64,000 nt of DNA from Pyrenochaeta sp. MPI-SDFR-AT-0127 (GCA_020747015.1 JAGTJM010000070.1:62001-126000); one strand, 5' to 3'; shown: positions 1 through 12,471, counted from the first letter of the stretch. The notes: generated from the sequence alone by a model not told the origin. Translations and numbers: made by a program.

Positions 1-926
1 CAGTGGGGCGCATGCGTGGAGATGGTGATGCGCGCAATCATTCATGCGAAAGTGCGGTGGATGCAAAAGCTACACGGCGGCAGGGCTTTGTTAGCAGAGG
101 GCACAAGAGTAAGACAGGAGGGCGCGTGGGTAGCCTGGGCCTGCACGAGTACAAGTGGGACAAGTGCATACCTAGCGAGAGGCTCCGCGGGGAAAGCAAT
201 GGCGAGCAAAGGACGAGAGGGAAAGCCGAGCCATGCACCGAGCCGTCGTGAAGGGTCGTTACAAATACAGGGGGAAGTCAGTAGTAGTCAGTTGGAGAAT
301 GCCCGTTGGGGTGCGCTGGTGTTGTTGTGGGGGTTTTAGCTGCATAGCCGTGACAGTACCAGGCTAGGACGACGAGCAACCACCTGCGTAGACCTTTCAC
401 GGCCGCACGGCACAGCAGCGGCCCATCCCTTGCACTTCCTTGGGCCCGCTCGAGACCTGACGCCTGAGTTTCTTTGGGAGACGGCACAGCAGAGCAGCTT
501 GCGACACAAGGCTGCTTGATTGAATTTGCTGGGCTTGAGCAGAGCAAGGCTGCGTGTGCAAACAAGCCACACGGTCAAGCCCGGCGCTCAGAGCTTGAAT
601 TGCTCCAATGTCCAGCATCTAGTGAAGAACGAATCAATGCAATCTCGAGTGCACCGCACCGTCCCAAAGCCGCTGATAGCTTGGCTGGACACACGCAGGC
701 ATCAGTTCTGGGTGAAATACCGGTATGCATGTGGTCAACCCGACTGCTCAGCACGTGATGCCCTATGACGCGGGTCCCGCCGGAGCTAAGCCAGCATGCG
801 CAACTGACTGCCTGGCCCAATTCACCCCCCACACATGACTACTCCACTGTCACTCCAGATCTCTGCCAGCACCTCCCCGACCACTTGCGTGGCAAGGCAG
901 AAACAAAACAAACCCCAGCCCCCAAC
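1..926. other. Intergenic / left edge, no supported gene
   Basis: No reading frame here shows a recognisable domain or a convincing splice pattern. The last 100 or so bases are the likely promoter and 5' UTR of the VPS60 gene that follows. Confidence 0.5.
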
Positions 927-1615
927 ATGAATCGCCTCTTCGGAGCAAAGAGCACGGCGCCCAAGCCGACACTCAACAGCGCCATCTCTAATGTAGCCCT
1001 TCACGGGACCCATGCCTGCTTTCCAGACACTGACAGCCTCAGATCGACACACGGATAGAAAGCCTCGACGTCAAGCTCGCCAAGCTCAACGCAGAGCTGT
1101 CAGCCTACCAACAGAAACTCGCAAAGATGCGCGACGGCCCTGGCAAAACCGCCATCAAGCAGAAAGCTCTCAAAGTCCTCCAGCAGCGCAAAATGTACGA
1201 GTCCCAGCGCGACCAACTGCAAGCGCAGTCGTGGAACATGGAGCAAGCCGGCATGATGCAGGACAACCTCAAGAATACCATGACCACCATCGACGCTATG
1301 AAAACAACAACCAAGGAGCTGCGCAAGCAGTACGGAAAAGTCAACATTGACAAGATTGATAAGCTACAGGACGAAATGGCCGACCTGATGGACATGGGAA
1401 ATGACATACAGGACGCCATTAGTCGGAGCTATGACGTGCCTGAAGATGTCGACGAGTCAGAACTCGACGCCGAGCTGGAAGCGCTCGGGGATGAGGTCGA
1501 ATTCGAGGGCATCGGCGAGTCCTCAGGCGTCCCGAATTTCATGCTCGACGACGCTGCCCCCCCACAGTTTATTGATGAAGCACCAGAGGCCAAGGTCAAG
1601 GAAGCCGCGGGATGA
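927..1615 (+). CDS. VPS60: ESCRT-III subunit Vps60 (CHMP5/Snf7 family)
   Basis: Two exons, 927-992 and 1043-1615, give 212 residues. The 50-nt intron runs from GTAGCC to CCTCAG. Splicing joins MNRLFGAKSTAPKPTLNSAI to a stretch starting SNIDTRIESLDVKLAKLN, which is the typical Vps60/CHMP5 N-terminus. The protein is a charged helical Snf7-fold with a long central coiled coil (QQRKMYESQRDQLQAQSWNM) and an acidic C-terminal tail, as expected for ESCRT-III. Known role of the family: an accessory ESCRT-III subunit that binds Vta1 and promotes Vps4-driven filament turnover at multivesicular bodies. The length matches the family (about 210-230). The start is the only methionine giving the conserved N-terminal basic helix. 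Confidence 0.95.
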
Positions 1616-2829
1616 GGAGCACCGTCTGCCACACGTACATGCTCGGCGCCGTGAATAATCTGCTTGGAGGTTCTTCTGCGCCCAAGTGTCGCCATATGAA
1701 CATAGCATAGTGCAACGTTGCACCTCCGCACACACAACACGAGTCCTCAGCCACCGCATTTTCCGCGTTTCGCCTTACACATGAACCCGACCGTTGGCGG
1801 CAACGAGGAACGTAGGAATGCAGTCATCCTGCAAATGCCCTCGCTCTGTGATAGACTCAAACCGAGGGACCTGGGCTTTGGGCGGGGCCCACATGATACA
1901 CCTCCAGTTGCAGCCCAACCCGTCCGTAGTCAATACCATGGCTAGTGCCGTAGCAATATCCTAGAATGGATGAGATGAACACTGCGTTTTGTGCCCACGA
2001 GTTTTCTGAATGTGCCGCAATTATTTAGTGACGATTTGTTAGCAGGCACCACATCACATGCAAAGTGATTTCCCGGCATTGAACACATGAAAGTACTTGA
2101 CGTATATTTCATCACTCTCAAGTCCTTCAGGCTGGCTTGAGGCATCCTTTGCTTTTTGCTGCACCTCAACATGTGTTGCATGCAAGTAGGTAGCCAAATC
2201 TGGTTTCTGGGTCCTACAACTCAAAGCTTGGGGTACAACTGATACAATGGAACAATGCACAATAAAGATCCCGTTACCGACAAGTAGGTCTCGACGCAGA
2301 TATCCGTGTGGGTCCCCACCCTGTCAGTCTATAAAAATAGTACAATCGGACATAGCGAGTTTATAGAGCAATGGCTGCGCGTTCGCAGAGCCAGACATCC
2401 GATAATTTTCACAGGGTTGCAAATTGATGTAAGTACAATGAAGTGGACATCTAATTGGGTTGAGGCATGGGCTATTCTTTGCAAAATAGAGCCGTCATGA
2501 ATTGCAGATCTGAGATCTCAATGTAACCCCTAAATGGAAGGCAAAGTTTTCAACACCTATAGATTGCTTCAACATGGGAATGCAACGTTTTAAAGTTTGG
2601 ACCGAGAAATAGCGGGGAGGGCAAGACAGTAGCACTAAAATTAAGTTTTGTATTATGGAGTAGGATATAATTACATTTGTAAGACAAGAAAGGACTAACT
2701 GGAATCAGGCAACTCCATCACAGAACCACGTTGAATCAGTGCTGCTTGAACCGCTCAAGCACTATCAACGCTATTAGTCGTTCATTCCAAACTTGCCGCT
2801 ATCTGAAAGGTAGGAAGTTCATATTTCGA
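1616..2829. other. Intergenic, no supported gene
   Basis: This spacer lies between the 3' ends of VPS60 and the FAD monooxygenase, which are convergent. It is AT-richer toward 2300-2830. No frame has coding character beyond short chance openings. Confidence 0.5.
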
Positions 2830-4340
2830 TCATGTATATCTCTTATCTAGAGCTTTCCGAACTTCTTCTTTTGCAGACCAACCATAAAGCTCTTTATTGA
2901 CATCTCCTAGAATCGACTTGCCTATATATAATCAGCCCGACTCGCTCCCTTTCAACAAACGGTATCACTCACCTATCGCAGGGAACTTGTTCAATAGCCA
3001 CAGAAAGCAGTACATGAAGTATTCTGCAACGATACCCACATTCGCTTTGCGTCCAGCGATTTTCTTGCCCCGCTCAACAATTGCATTGATTCGCGGCGAG
3101 CGAATCTCATGGAAAATTTTGATAGACTGATCAATAGTCTTTCTGGCAGTCGCTTCATCATCGTCTTTTGCAACTTCCTTGGACAGTTCAGCAAGTAGTA
3201 GGGCCAATGTCTGCGAATCCTCCAACGCTTGGCTCGCCCCTTGACCCGTCGTCGGGTCCATGGCATGTGCCGCATCACCTACCAATACAATGCCTCTTGT
3301 TCCCCAATGGGGAAGTGTGGGGAGTGTCCAAGTAGGGTATATGGACTCGACCTCCGCTTTTTGGACAATTTCTTGGATGATGGGGTCCTTCCAATGCTTA
3401 TGGCGTTGAAGTAAAGCGACTTTGATGGCGGCAGGGTCAACAACCTTGGTATCCGGAAGATTGGAAGTCTCGAAAGTAGACCACCACATAAGCTGCTGAG
3501 TGGCGGGAGGGCCTCCTGAAGAATAGCCGAAGAATCCATTCCCGCCGAACCCAAACACCATGGCTTTGTTGGTGGTGACGAAGGAAGGGATTGCCGAAGT
3601 CAAAAAGCCCCCTACGCCAGATTGGCCACTGACAAGCATTAGCTCTGAGAGGTCAAGACTAATCGTCGCTTTCCTCACCTGTATATTGGATTATACTGCT
3701 TTTCGTTTCCGAATAGTGCCTTGCGCACTTCGCTCTTGACGCCATCCGCGCCAATCACCAAATCCGCCTCAATCATCTCTTCCCTTCCCTCTTCCACCTG
3801 TACCCGTACCTGGAGCCTTCCATTTCCCTCATGTCCCTCAATACCCAGAACTTTTGCAAACTTCACCACATTGTCACCGCCTTTCTCCTTCACATACTGC
3901 ATAATTGTTTCCCAAAGCCCATGCCTGGAACTCGCAATACATACCTCCTCTGCCTCACCTTCCCCTTTAATAGCTTTGTCACTCGTACTCTGCACCCCCA
4001 ACGTCCAGCCATTTGCGCCTTTGAACACGAAATTATCTGCTGGAAAGCCTTGAGCTACGACTCTGTCATGTAACTCTGGATCCAGATCGCGGAGCACTCT
4101 CATGCCATTAGGTGAGATGCCTAGGCCGCCGCCTACGATGGCGGTAGATATGGATAGCGTGTCAAGGTTGAGTGATTGGGTGGCGTTTTGAGCTTGAGGG
4201 ATGTTGGAAAGGAGCTTTGCCCTTGGTCTGTGGGATTCATAGATGGTGATAGTATGTGCTGAGGGATTGGGGAGATGTTTGCGGAGGTGCAGATATGTTG
4301 AGAGCCCGGCTATACCGCCTCCTACAATGGCTATATCCAT
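2830..4340 (-). CDS. FAD-dependent aromatic-ring monooxygenase (salicylate hydroxylase-like)
   Basis: Three exons on the minus strand, 4340-3679, 3628-2973 and 2921-2830, give 469 residues. The introns are 50 and 51 nt (GTGAGG..GTCAG and GTGAGT..ATATAG). The N-terminus MDIAIVGGGIAGLSTYLHL holds the GxGxxG dinucleotide-binding fingerprint. GADGVKSEVR near residue 210 is the DG motif. GDAAHAMDPTTGQGASQALE near residue 337 is the GD motif that contacts the FAD ribityl chain. The third exon restores a family-typical end (YGWSAKEEVRKAL), missed if the frame is simply read to its first stop. The group hydroxylates aromatic or polyketide substrates with NAD(P)H. The substrate cannot be told from sequence, and no biosynthetic genes adjoin it. 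It is probably cytosolic; no signal peptide is seen. Confidence 0.88.
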
Positions 4341-5253
4341 ATTTAAAATAGCTGACTGGGGGTCAAACAGTTGACAAAAAGGGTAGTTGGTTGGTTTCGA
4401 GAAGTGATGAAGTTGGTGGTAACAGATGGTGAAGTAACACAAAAGCCGAGGCTTTGATGTTACACCGATTGAACGTGTCTCCAAGTGTTGCACAGATTTG
4501 AGATGAGAGAATGGGGATCAATCAGTCTGAAGACCTCAGGCACCATATAACATCATAAAAAATAGTTTGGTGGATGCGGAGACGCGTGGTTGATACGATA
4601 TACGACTAGGCAGCCGTGAAAACATTGTTATGTGGCGCGTCGCGCGTAAGTAGCCACGTCAGGATATACCGACTTAGTTTCGCTGTCTGCTCACAAAAAC
4701 GCAATTTAAAGATAAAATGAAAGCAATTAGCCCAGGTGATTGAATGGTCTTAGACGTTGGAGCACTGTGGCGCAGGATCCAAAGTGGTTTGCAGGCCCAT
4801 GTATTACCTTTTGGTATGTTGTAATACAGACTAATGTAGAAAAACATTGGAATAGTATGGCAATGTCTTCGTGTTCGTGAATATGAGTATATGCCAGTTA
4901 GACACAGCGACTTGTGAGGTCTATTTAGAAACGGTCACGTTCAAGCTCATTACCTCCTAGATGCATAGCATTGTCAATGAATTTCTTGATTCTCGTAGGT
5001 AACTTCATGTAGAGCGAATGTAGTCGCTCGTCTATATGCCAAAAGCAAACGCCCAACCATGCTCATAAGATCGTAAACCTCAGCCTAAACGCAACGTCTC
5101 GAACACTTCGCGCAAGTGTTGCGAACTCCAGCGGCACAACCAAACACTGACCTAAACTCCACACGAACAAGCCATAGTCGCCAATCACCATAGGTGGTAG
5201 ACAAAAGAAATGCTCCACTCGGTAGGTCCGCGTGGAACTGGCGGAATTTTACA
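4341..5253. other. Intergenic, promoter of the monooxygenase and 3' flank of REI1
   Basis: This AT-rich spacer has no convincing coding frame. It should contain the monooxygenase promoter and the REI1 3' UTR. Confidence 0.5.
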
Positions 5254-6912
5254 CTACTGGAGGAGATGGTCGCGGAAGTGCTTCTGAAAGTTGCCACGTT
5301 TTTCGTTACCGGCCTGGTAGTTATTCCTTGCCCGCTGTGCCCGCTTTTGTTCGCGCTTTTCGACGGCGACGATTTCTGCCTTCTTAGCATCACTGACACC
5401 AATCATACCCATGCCACCATTCGCGCGAGTGATGAGCTGGCGACCGCGACCGCCGTTTTGAGCCTCATCTCCATTTCTTTCTTCTTCTCCATCCATGTTC
5501 ACATCACCTTCCTCATCCGAATTTGAAGCATTAGTCAGCCTTCGCTGTGCATTCTCCATACGTTCAGCAACGCCAGGGTAGTTCCGCAGGTTTTGGCGGT
5601 AGTACTTGTTTAGCGACCTGTGACCAGCAGTTCGCCCAGATGGCAGATGGAGCTCATAGTCGTCGTAGTACACAGCATGGGGGGTAGCATGTGCATGTGA
5701 GTGGAAGCCATCCGCGGCACGGTGGGGACGAGGGTCTGAATGGGTGTGATGTCTAGACTTATTGAGTGACTTATGACGGTGAGTGCGATCGATGGGAACG
5801 GCTGTGATTTCGTCTGTTGGAACGCTTGAAACGGTGCTGTCGGTCTCCCAGCCCGCATCTTCTTCATTATTGCTAGACATGGCTGCATCGTCCTCTGTAG
5901 TGGTGACGGCTTCACGTCTGGCTCCGAGCTTGACTCCGCCCCCTTTGGCTGATGCTGAGTCGTCTGATTCATCATCTTCTTCCATCTGTTCGAACTCAGC
6001 AGCGTCAGGGTACGAACTCCGGAAATCGTAGAATTCGCCAACCTCGACAAGCTCGGCATCCGTCTCGAAGGCAATCATGCAGTGGCCCCTGTCACGCATG
6101 TGTGTCTGAATGCCAGATGCAGTGTGGACGATCTTGTGACACTTTAGACACTCGTTGTTGATATGGATCTTGTCGTGGAGGTACTGGATGAGACCCTCTG
6201 GCTCGACGAGGAACTCCTTTTCCGGGACAAACATGCCATGGAAGCGTCCCATGTGGGTAATGTTGAGAGAAAAGTTTGGAGATTTGTAGTTGCAGAACAG
6301 ACAGTCCTGAAGAGGATCAGTAGAGAGCTTAGCGGACGTGGCTACTGAGCTCCGGTCATGATCGGCAGTAGATTCGGTGGTAGCAGTGGGCGAAAGAGGA
6401 TGGCCAGCCTCCAAGCTGGTGTTCTTCATACCGTCTACCACTGTGGAAAGATGCTCATCGGCCTCGCCATTGACAGTCAGCTCCGAGTCGGCCATGGACT
6501 CGCCCAAGGAAAACGCCGAGCTGATCATGGAGCCCGAGACAGAGGCAGCATCGTCTGGATGGGAGCCCTTTCCGGCTTTGATGACGTTGGTCTTGTGCTT
6601 GGAGCTGTTGAGGTGGTTGTTGTAGGCGTTCTCGCTGAAATACGTCTTCTGGCACGGAGAGCACGACTTTTCAAACGAGGCCTTGGCGGCGGTTGCAGCT
6701 GCTGAGGCTTTGTTCGCAAGGACCTTCTCGGTGAAGATATCCGAGGACAGAGGGGGGAGGGAGGCAACACGGCGCTTCAGGTTGTAGCGATGCCAGTCCG
6801 TCTGCATGTGAGCGCGCTGCAGGTCGCTGGAGCGGAAGGCGACCTGGCATGAGTTGCAGGTAAACGGGTGGGTAGACTGGATATTTGCCTGGGTGGGGAC
6901 CTGCGACGCCAT
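5254..6912 (-). CDS. REI1: Cytoplasmic 60S biogenesis factor Rei1 (C2H2 zinc-finger)
   Basis: A single exon of 552 residues. I chose the ATG at 6912 because MASQVPTQ directly precedes the first zinc finger; the frame is open further upstream but without conserved sequence. Four C2H2 units are visible: HPFTCNSCQVAFRSSDLQ with its HMQTDWH end; CSPCQKTYFSENAYNNHL; CLFCNYKSPNFSLNITHM; and CLKCHKIVHTASGIQTHM. The C-terminus GNFQKHFRDHLLQ is a strong Rei1 signature. Known role: a cytoplasmic pre-60S factor that releases Arx1/Alb1 and whose C-terminal tail inserts in the polypeptide exit tunnel. The acidic, low-complexity middle (DDESDDSASAKGGG and so on) is normal. It is divergently arranged with HUL4. 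Confidence 0.95.
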   Translation of the reverse strand: MASQVPTQANIQSTHPFTCNSCQVAFRSSDLQRAHMQTDWHRYNLKRRVASLPPLSSDIFTEKVLANKASAAATAAKASFEKSCSPCQKTYFSENAYNNHLNSSKHKTNVIKAGKGSHPDDAASVSGSMISSAFSLGESMADSELTVNGEADEHLSTVVDGMKNTSLEAGHPLSPTATTESTADHDRSSVATSAKLSTDPLQDCLFCNYKSPNFSLNITHMGRFHGMFVPEKEFLVEPEGLIQYLHDKIHINNECLKCHKIVHTASGIQTHMRDRGHCMIAFETDAELVEVGEFYDFRSSYPDAAEFEQMEEDDESDDSASAKGGGVKLGARREAVTTTEDDAAMSSNNEEDAGWETDSTVSSVPTDEITAVPIDRTHRHKSLNKSRHHTHSDPRPHRAADGFHSHAHATPHAVYYDDYELHLPSGRTAGHRSLNKYYRQNLRNYPGVAERMENAQRRLTNASNSDEEGDVNMDGEEERNGDEAQNGGRGRQLITRANGGMGMIGVSDAKKAEIVAVEKREQKRAQRARNNYQAGNEKRGNFQKHFRDHLLQ

Positions 6913-7422
6913 GGTGTCTGCTTGAACCAGGCTCCTGAAAGGTGGTGATAGTAGTGGTAGCGGGGAGAGGGCAGATACGAAGGGGGGTGAGAGGCAATTA
7001 TGAGCGACGGGTGGTAGAAATTGTTGGCGGCTGGCTTGGTGGGGGTTGTGGGCAATGGAAATCAAGGCTTTGTATGACTGGGTCAGGGAGGCAAAAAAAT
7101 TAATTCTAGGCCGAGTGCGCCGCGGTTAGGAGGCAGCAGGAGACTAAGGTGCTGCTTATCCACAGTGTTTGCACAGCGAGCGTCGTGGGAGAGGCGGCGT
7201 TGGAACAAAAAATGCGGCCGAATATTTGAGCGCGCAGGACTCAGAAAGCGGGAAATAGTCGACTGTAGGTGTGGCAGCTGCGGTGACGTTGATTTGCCAA
7301 GACCGGGCTCCTGCCATCCCTGCCGCTGGCAAGCGCTACTCAGCCTTATACGGCAGTAACACTCCATGTCCCACACCCATCTGCACCATAGACTATACAC
7401 ACGCCAGGCCCTGCCGGATGAC
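6913..7422. promoter_or_regulatory. Shared divergent promoter region, REI1 / HUL4
   Basis: These 510 nt separate the starts of two divergently transcribed genes, so both promoters must lie here. The REI1-proximal half is pyrimidine/purine-biased (long CT-type tracts on the minus strand). No specific operator was recognised. Confidence 0.6.
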
Positions 7423-10400
7423 ATGAGCCAACCAGACAGAGGCCTTCAGGAGCCTGGCACTCGAGCACCGCGTCGCTACTCACGCAATGTCGTAGACGTG
7501 CTGGATGCCAGTCGCCTTGTCGAGTCCTCCCAAGCAGAGCGACAGCTCCAGTTCCAGCGCCTTGTCCGGCAGTAGGCCAGTCCCAGCGTCACCTGTCGCA
7601 TGTCACATTGAGCAGAGCATGCTGATTCCACTGTTAGCTACCTGTCCCAAATCCTGCATGGCTGCAAGAGCGCCTACTGCCACACTCCTACCTGCCTGTC
7701 CTGCAACACGTCCAACCCCCGTCGCCCATTTCGCCCACCCACCCAGCTCACCGCCCGCATCCTCGCCCACTATCTCGCCAGCCAGGACAACCCACATCGG
7801 GGCTTGTGTCGCCATGAGCTCAAGGTACCACCGAACGCGGTCGAGCTCCCGGCAACCCTGCTGGACTGCGGATCTCTCGTCTATCCCAAGCTCGCGCTTC
7901 AGGATCCGCGAGCCGTCAACACAAGGCGTACCACTCACGCTAGTTCCTCGCCTTGTATCTCTCGCAGCTCAGGCAACCCCCAAGCTAGCAGAGATGCCCT
8001 CCATCAGCGGCAACAGACGAAAAAGGACATTAAGTCGCTTGGCCAAAACCTGTACGACAGCATTGCCGTGATATATTCTTATTCCAAGCACATTCCCAGC
8101 CCAGCCTCAGTCCTTGCTCTACTTCGCTCTCCCGACACTGTACCTGAACATGACATAGAAGCACGCAGTAAGAAGCCTGTCATGCCTCATGTGAATGCTA
8201 TCACACCTGTTGCCCATCAGCCCTCGCAGCAAATGTTTCGTACTGACAGTCATGCTCGCTCAATGCAGACTACCGCTGAAGTACTGAGTAATGGTCGGCA
8301 GATTCACAAAATTCCCTACCACTTCCCCACCACTCAAGCTCAAACCGCGCCTCAAAGGGCCATCGTTCAGGCTACGACCGACAGTCAGTCGGATCCCCAG
8401 ATACTATCAATATCCAAAACGGGCAAAAAGAACTTCACTATTGGCGGAGGGAAGGTGACTGCAATGCGACACAACAAGCCCTCAGTTCCAGCACCAAAGC
8501 GTAGAACGCCAGTCAAAGAATCTGCCGCCTGGACAGCCCCTGTTATACCAGTGGCTCCAATCTTGAACTGCGACATCCTTGATGAACTGAAACAAGATGT
8601 ATACCAGCATCACAACAACTGTAATCTAGGTTTCAATTTCGTTGTGGATTACGATGCCAATCGTCGCGTTCGACCGACAAAGCCTTTTGTCAATCGATCG
8701 CTGTTCTACACGCTGAGCGACCCGCATACGCTGCTACAATCCTTCCGCGACAGCAATGAAGCTTTCAAGAATTCACCACTCCCCCATCTTGATTCTGTGC
8801 GTCTAGTCGACGCTTTCAGAGATTGGAACTGTCGAAACGGCGCGCTAGTATTCGACAGCCTTTGGATCGCTGCGGGAGCTCTGTTCACGCCTCCACCAGA
8901 ACTCAGTCTTCAAAAGAGTCCTCGGTTAAGATCACGCAAGTCGGTGACCGCGGATAACCTTGCCGAACATTCTTCACATCGCCAGAAACATGTAACCGTA
9001 ACACCATGCTACCTAAACAATCACGAAGCAGCACATCTTGTCATGATATGTATCCATGCTTTGACCTCATCAGTATCTAACGGTTGGCCACATACGTGGG
9101 CACAACTACGCGAGCTGCGGTCTTGGGGTGTTATAGCCCCAAACGCAGCGCCCAACACTGACGCTTTTGCACACCCATGTTTGAACATCATCGATGAACT
9201 AGAGTACGAGCCAGCCATTCGTCTCGCAGATCGCTTGCTTTGTGGCATTGGAAGCCGTACTTGTTTTGAGCACATCCTTGCGTCATTGAACCGAAAAGAT
9301 AAAGGCCAAGACGAGAATAGTCATCCTTCAACTGACGCCACTCTCGTTGATGTCATTGTTCAGCACCTAAGAGTGGTTGAGCATGTTGCTCTCAATGGTA
9401 AGCTGAGAATGAGGACTAGCCATAGTCCGAGTGACGATCCGGGTTGGACTGTATCGGCCACCTTCATGGAGTGGCTGCGCACTATCATCATCAAAAATTG
9501 GGACAGCAAGGCTGAGATCAACAAGTGGAGTAATGTAGGAACCGCAGTGATTCTGCTTGACAAGCTTCGTAAGCATCAAGTGCCCTGGCGGAGCGATCCT
9601 CTAAGCTAATGACTGTAGACACGGATTGTCAAGCCTTAAATCTTCGTCCCAGCATGTTTAAGATGCCTCTTTTCAACGAACGCCTCGATATCGTAGAAGA
9701 GCCCCTGAACTTCATCGACTGGTCAAACAAGCCGAACACATTCCACATTTTTCAATACCCCAGTCTCTTTCCCGCACAGCACCTAGTAGTGTACTTTCGC
9801 ACTATTAACTTCACAAGTATGATGGCACAGTATGACTACACCGCACGAACCCACCAGATGCAGAGATCATTAGATATGTTCTTGCGCGAACCGTACTGGT
9901 GGATCATCAAGTATCGAATGAAGGTGACGCTTAGCGATTATTTGGTTCTTGATGTCAGCAGGGAGGATCCACTCAAAGATACATTGGACCAGCTCTGGGG
10001 CCAGGAAAAGAGACTGCTGTTGAAGCCATTGAAAGTGAAGATGGGCCAACAGGAAGGTGAAGTTGGGTTAGATCATGGTGGTGTGACGTACGAGTTCTTT
10101 CGCGTCGTGCTAAGCGAAGCATTCAAACCAGTCAACGGCATGCAATATTCACTTCCTTGAGTCTACACAAGCTAATTTGCACAGGAATGTTTACGATCGA
10201 CCCCCAGACACGCATGACGTGGTTTCAACCTCGTACTCTGGAACCAGACTGGAAGTTCGAAATGCTGGGCATTCTCTTCAGCCTCGCTATTTACAATGGT
10301 GTCACGCTCCCCGTGACCTTTCCGATAGCGTTGTACTACTCTCTACTGCCTCCAGACACCCCATCCGGTAATCGTCAAATCAAGCCTGACACTCTCGATT

Positions 10401-11131
10401 ACATCAGAGACGGTTGGCCAGGCTTAGCCAAAGCTTTTGATGACCTTCTGGCGTGGAGCGATGGTGATGTGGGTGACATTATGATGCGCGAATACTCTTT
10501 TAGCTATGAAGCTTTTGGGCAAAGGATTGATCACAACATGAAATGCTCATTTGATCATCGCCCATCTGCGGACCCTATTCTAGTTCCATCTGCACTGGAT
10601 CTGGAAGAGACGCCGTTAGTGACGAATGAGAATCGGGAGCAATTTGTCAAAGACTACATCCATCATCTGACATATCTTTCCATCTCACCACAGCTTAGAG
10701 CATTTCTCAGAGGCTTTCAGACCTGCATTAACCCGAGGAGTCTCCACTTGTTCACCCCTTTTACGCTCCGCAACCTCGTAGAGGGTACCCAGCACATAAA
10801 CATTGCGAGCTTGCGACATTTTGCGAGATACGAAGAAGGCTACTCAAACACCCACCATACCATAATGGACTTTTGGGCCATTGTCGAAAGCTTCACTCAA
10901 GAAAATTGCCGCCATCTGCTCGAATTCGTGACAGCCTCTGACAGGGTCCCTGTAACGGGATACGAAAGCATTACATTCAACGTCGTAAGAATTGGAGGCG
11001 AACCGGATAGTCTGCCGTCTAGTTCGACATGTTTTGGCAAGTTATACCTGCCTCAGTATCCAGACAGAGATACGATGAGACGAAAACTAGAATTGGCCAT
11101 CCAGAACTCGCAGGGTTTTGGTGTAGTTTGA
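7423..11131 (+). CDS. HUL4: HECT E3 ubiquitin ligase Hul4
   Basis: Four exons, 7423-7571, 7638-9568, 9619-10137 and 10185-11131, give 1181 residues. The introns are 66, 50 and 47 nt; the third begins with GC instead of GT. Splicing 1 joins QFQRLVRH to YLSQILHGCKSAYCHTPTCL, an AZUL-like Cys cluster at residues 50-70 that is typical of fungal Hul4. Splicing 3 gives AFKPVNGMFTIDPQTRMTWF, the conserved HECT N-lobe. The HECT domain fills the C-terminal third. The catalytic Cys is in SSSTCFGKLYLPQYP near residue 1148, and the protein ends QGFGVV. Hul4 is a nuclear-associated ligase linked in yeast to exosome/TRAMP function and protein quality control. The start ATG at 7423 was chosen because the upstream codons of the same frame lack conservation. 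Confidence 0.92.
10138..10184 (+). other. GC-AG intron in HUL4
   Basis: A 47-nt intron beginning GCATGC and ending TTTGCACAG, with a GCTAAT branch-like site. It gives a perfect HECT-domain junction (KPVN-GMFTIDP). The only GT alternative (at 10131) would delete conserved residues and leave a 41-nt intron without a branch site. Confidence 0.75.
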
Positions 11132-12078
11132 GTTGTGCAATCAAAAAATAGTAGAGTCGGCAGCTTCCCGTAAAGCCGTGGAGCTTTTTTTTTGTGGGCC
11201 ACAAAGCGCACAAAGTGTGCGGTCCTGCCGCTACAATTTCTATTGAAGCCAAGCTACATTTCCGTCTCTGAGCAGTGTATAACATCTTGACGAACGAAAC
11301 AGAGTAAATAGGAGCTTACTTAATTGAGTGTACGGCTTTTGTTCTTAGAGATTCTCTTTCATCACGCTTTTTGTGGAGCTAGTGTCTACGTAACTCCATG
11401 TGTCGGATGCGTGGTGCTTTTTTGTGAGTGCCTTACGTCATGCATCTCGCCCGCGCCGGGAGATCCCCCAAATCTACTATTGCAACCATTCATATCTCGC
11501 GGGGATCTTCCGCTCCCCTTCCATCACACAAAGAAATATGTCAGCCCTTATCCCAGGTACGGCGCCAGCCCACAAACAATTTTGATCGTCTTGGTGGCCA
11601 AGCACTGATAAGCTTCCGCCTCGCCCGAAGCACCCACTCGCGGTCCAATGCGATGGCCCGGCACAATTGACAAGCTCCCGACCAGGACTTGGCCAATGAT
11701 GCTTGCGAGGGCGCGGCTGAAGATATGCCTTTCGATTGTGAGTGGGTGCGGGAGTATTCGGGGACTAAGATGAGCTGGAGTTGTGGCAAATTGATGTGCT
11801 TTGTACGTAGTGCGATTGCGGAGCATGGGGTTCATCGTGGTATATATGACCTTCGAACCTCGGACTCGACTCAGGGCCATTGTCTGAAAGGTCTCTAATC
11901 TGCTGAAAACCAAAATCCAAACCAAGTGGCTTACGAACCCCGGACACGGCTTTCAACACCTTGTTCACTACTTACTATTCTTGGTTTGCGGCCGAACGAC
12001 TAAATACTACACTAATCAACCAATATCTCAAACCTCTATACCTACCCACCCTTAATATCATAGCCCTTGTCAACAAAT
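11132..12078. other. Intergenic, no supported gene
   Basis: This covers the HUL4 3' flank and the upstream region of the DUF3602 gene. Only short chance frames were seen. Confidence 0.5.
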
Positions 12079-12471
12079 ATGTCTCCAAGCACAATCGTGG
12101 ATCCGTGTGTCTCATATGGACGTGGCGGAGCCGGCAACATACGTAAGCCCTTTCCGTTGCTCTTCCTATAGCGTTTCGTTTTCAATGTAACTAACACTAA
12201 CACATCATTAGGGCGACGTTCCTCCATTCTCGATGCTTGGTCCAAAATATCTTCCCCATCTGCAGAGACTACCCTTGCTCCAGGCTCAAGTCATGAAGAG
12301 CACTGCGCGAACTCGAAACCAGAATCGAGATCGTCGATAAGTTTGAGCAGCAGAAGAGCAAGTAGTATGTGGAGCTCAAGTACGACAGGGGATCATAAGT
12401 CGGTGTGGAGGAGATGGTTTAAGAGGAAGACTGCTGTCCACGAGAAAGTCAAGACCGAAGATTCTGAGTAG
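12079..12471 (+). CDS. Small DUF3602 protein (GRGGAGN motif)
   Basis: Two exons, 12079-12142 and 12212-12471, give 107 residues. The 69-nt intron runs GTAAGC..CATTAG with a CTAACAC branch site. The first exon encodes MSPSTIVDPCVSYGRGGAGN, and GRGGAGN is the hallmark of the fungal DUF3602 family (PF12223). The second exon starts RRRSSILDAWSKISS and is Ser/Arg-rich with a basic WRRWFKRK segment. The function of DUF3602 proteins is unknown. The short coding length hides the gene from simple open-frame scans. I accepted it on the motif, the strong splice signals and frame continuity. Confidence 0.82.
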
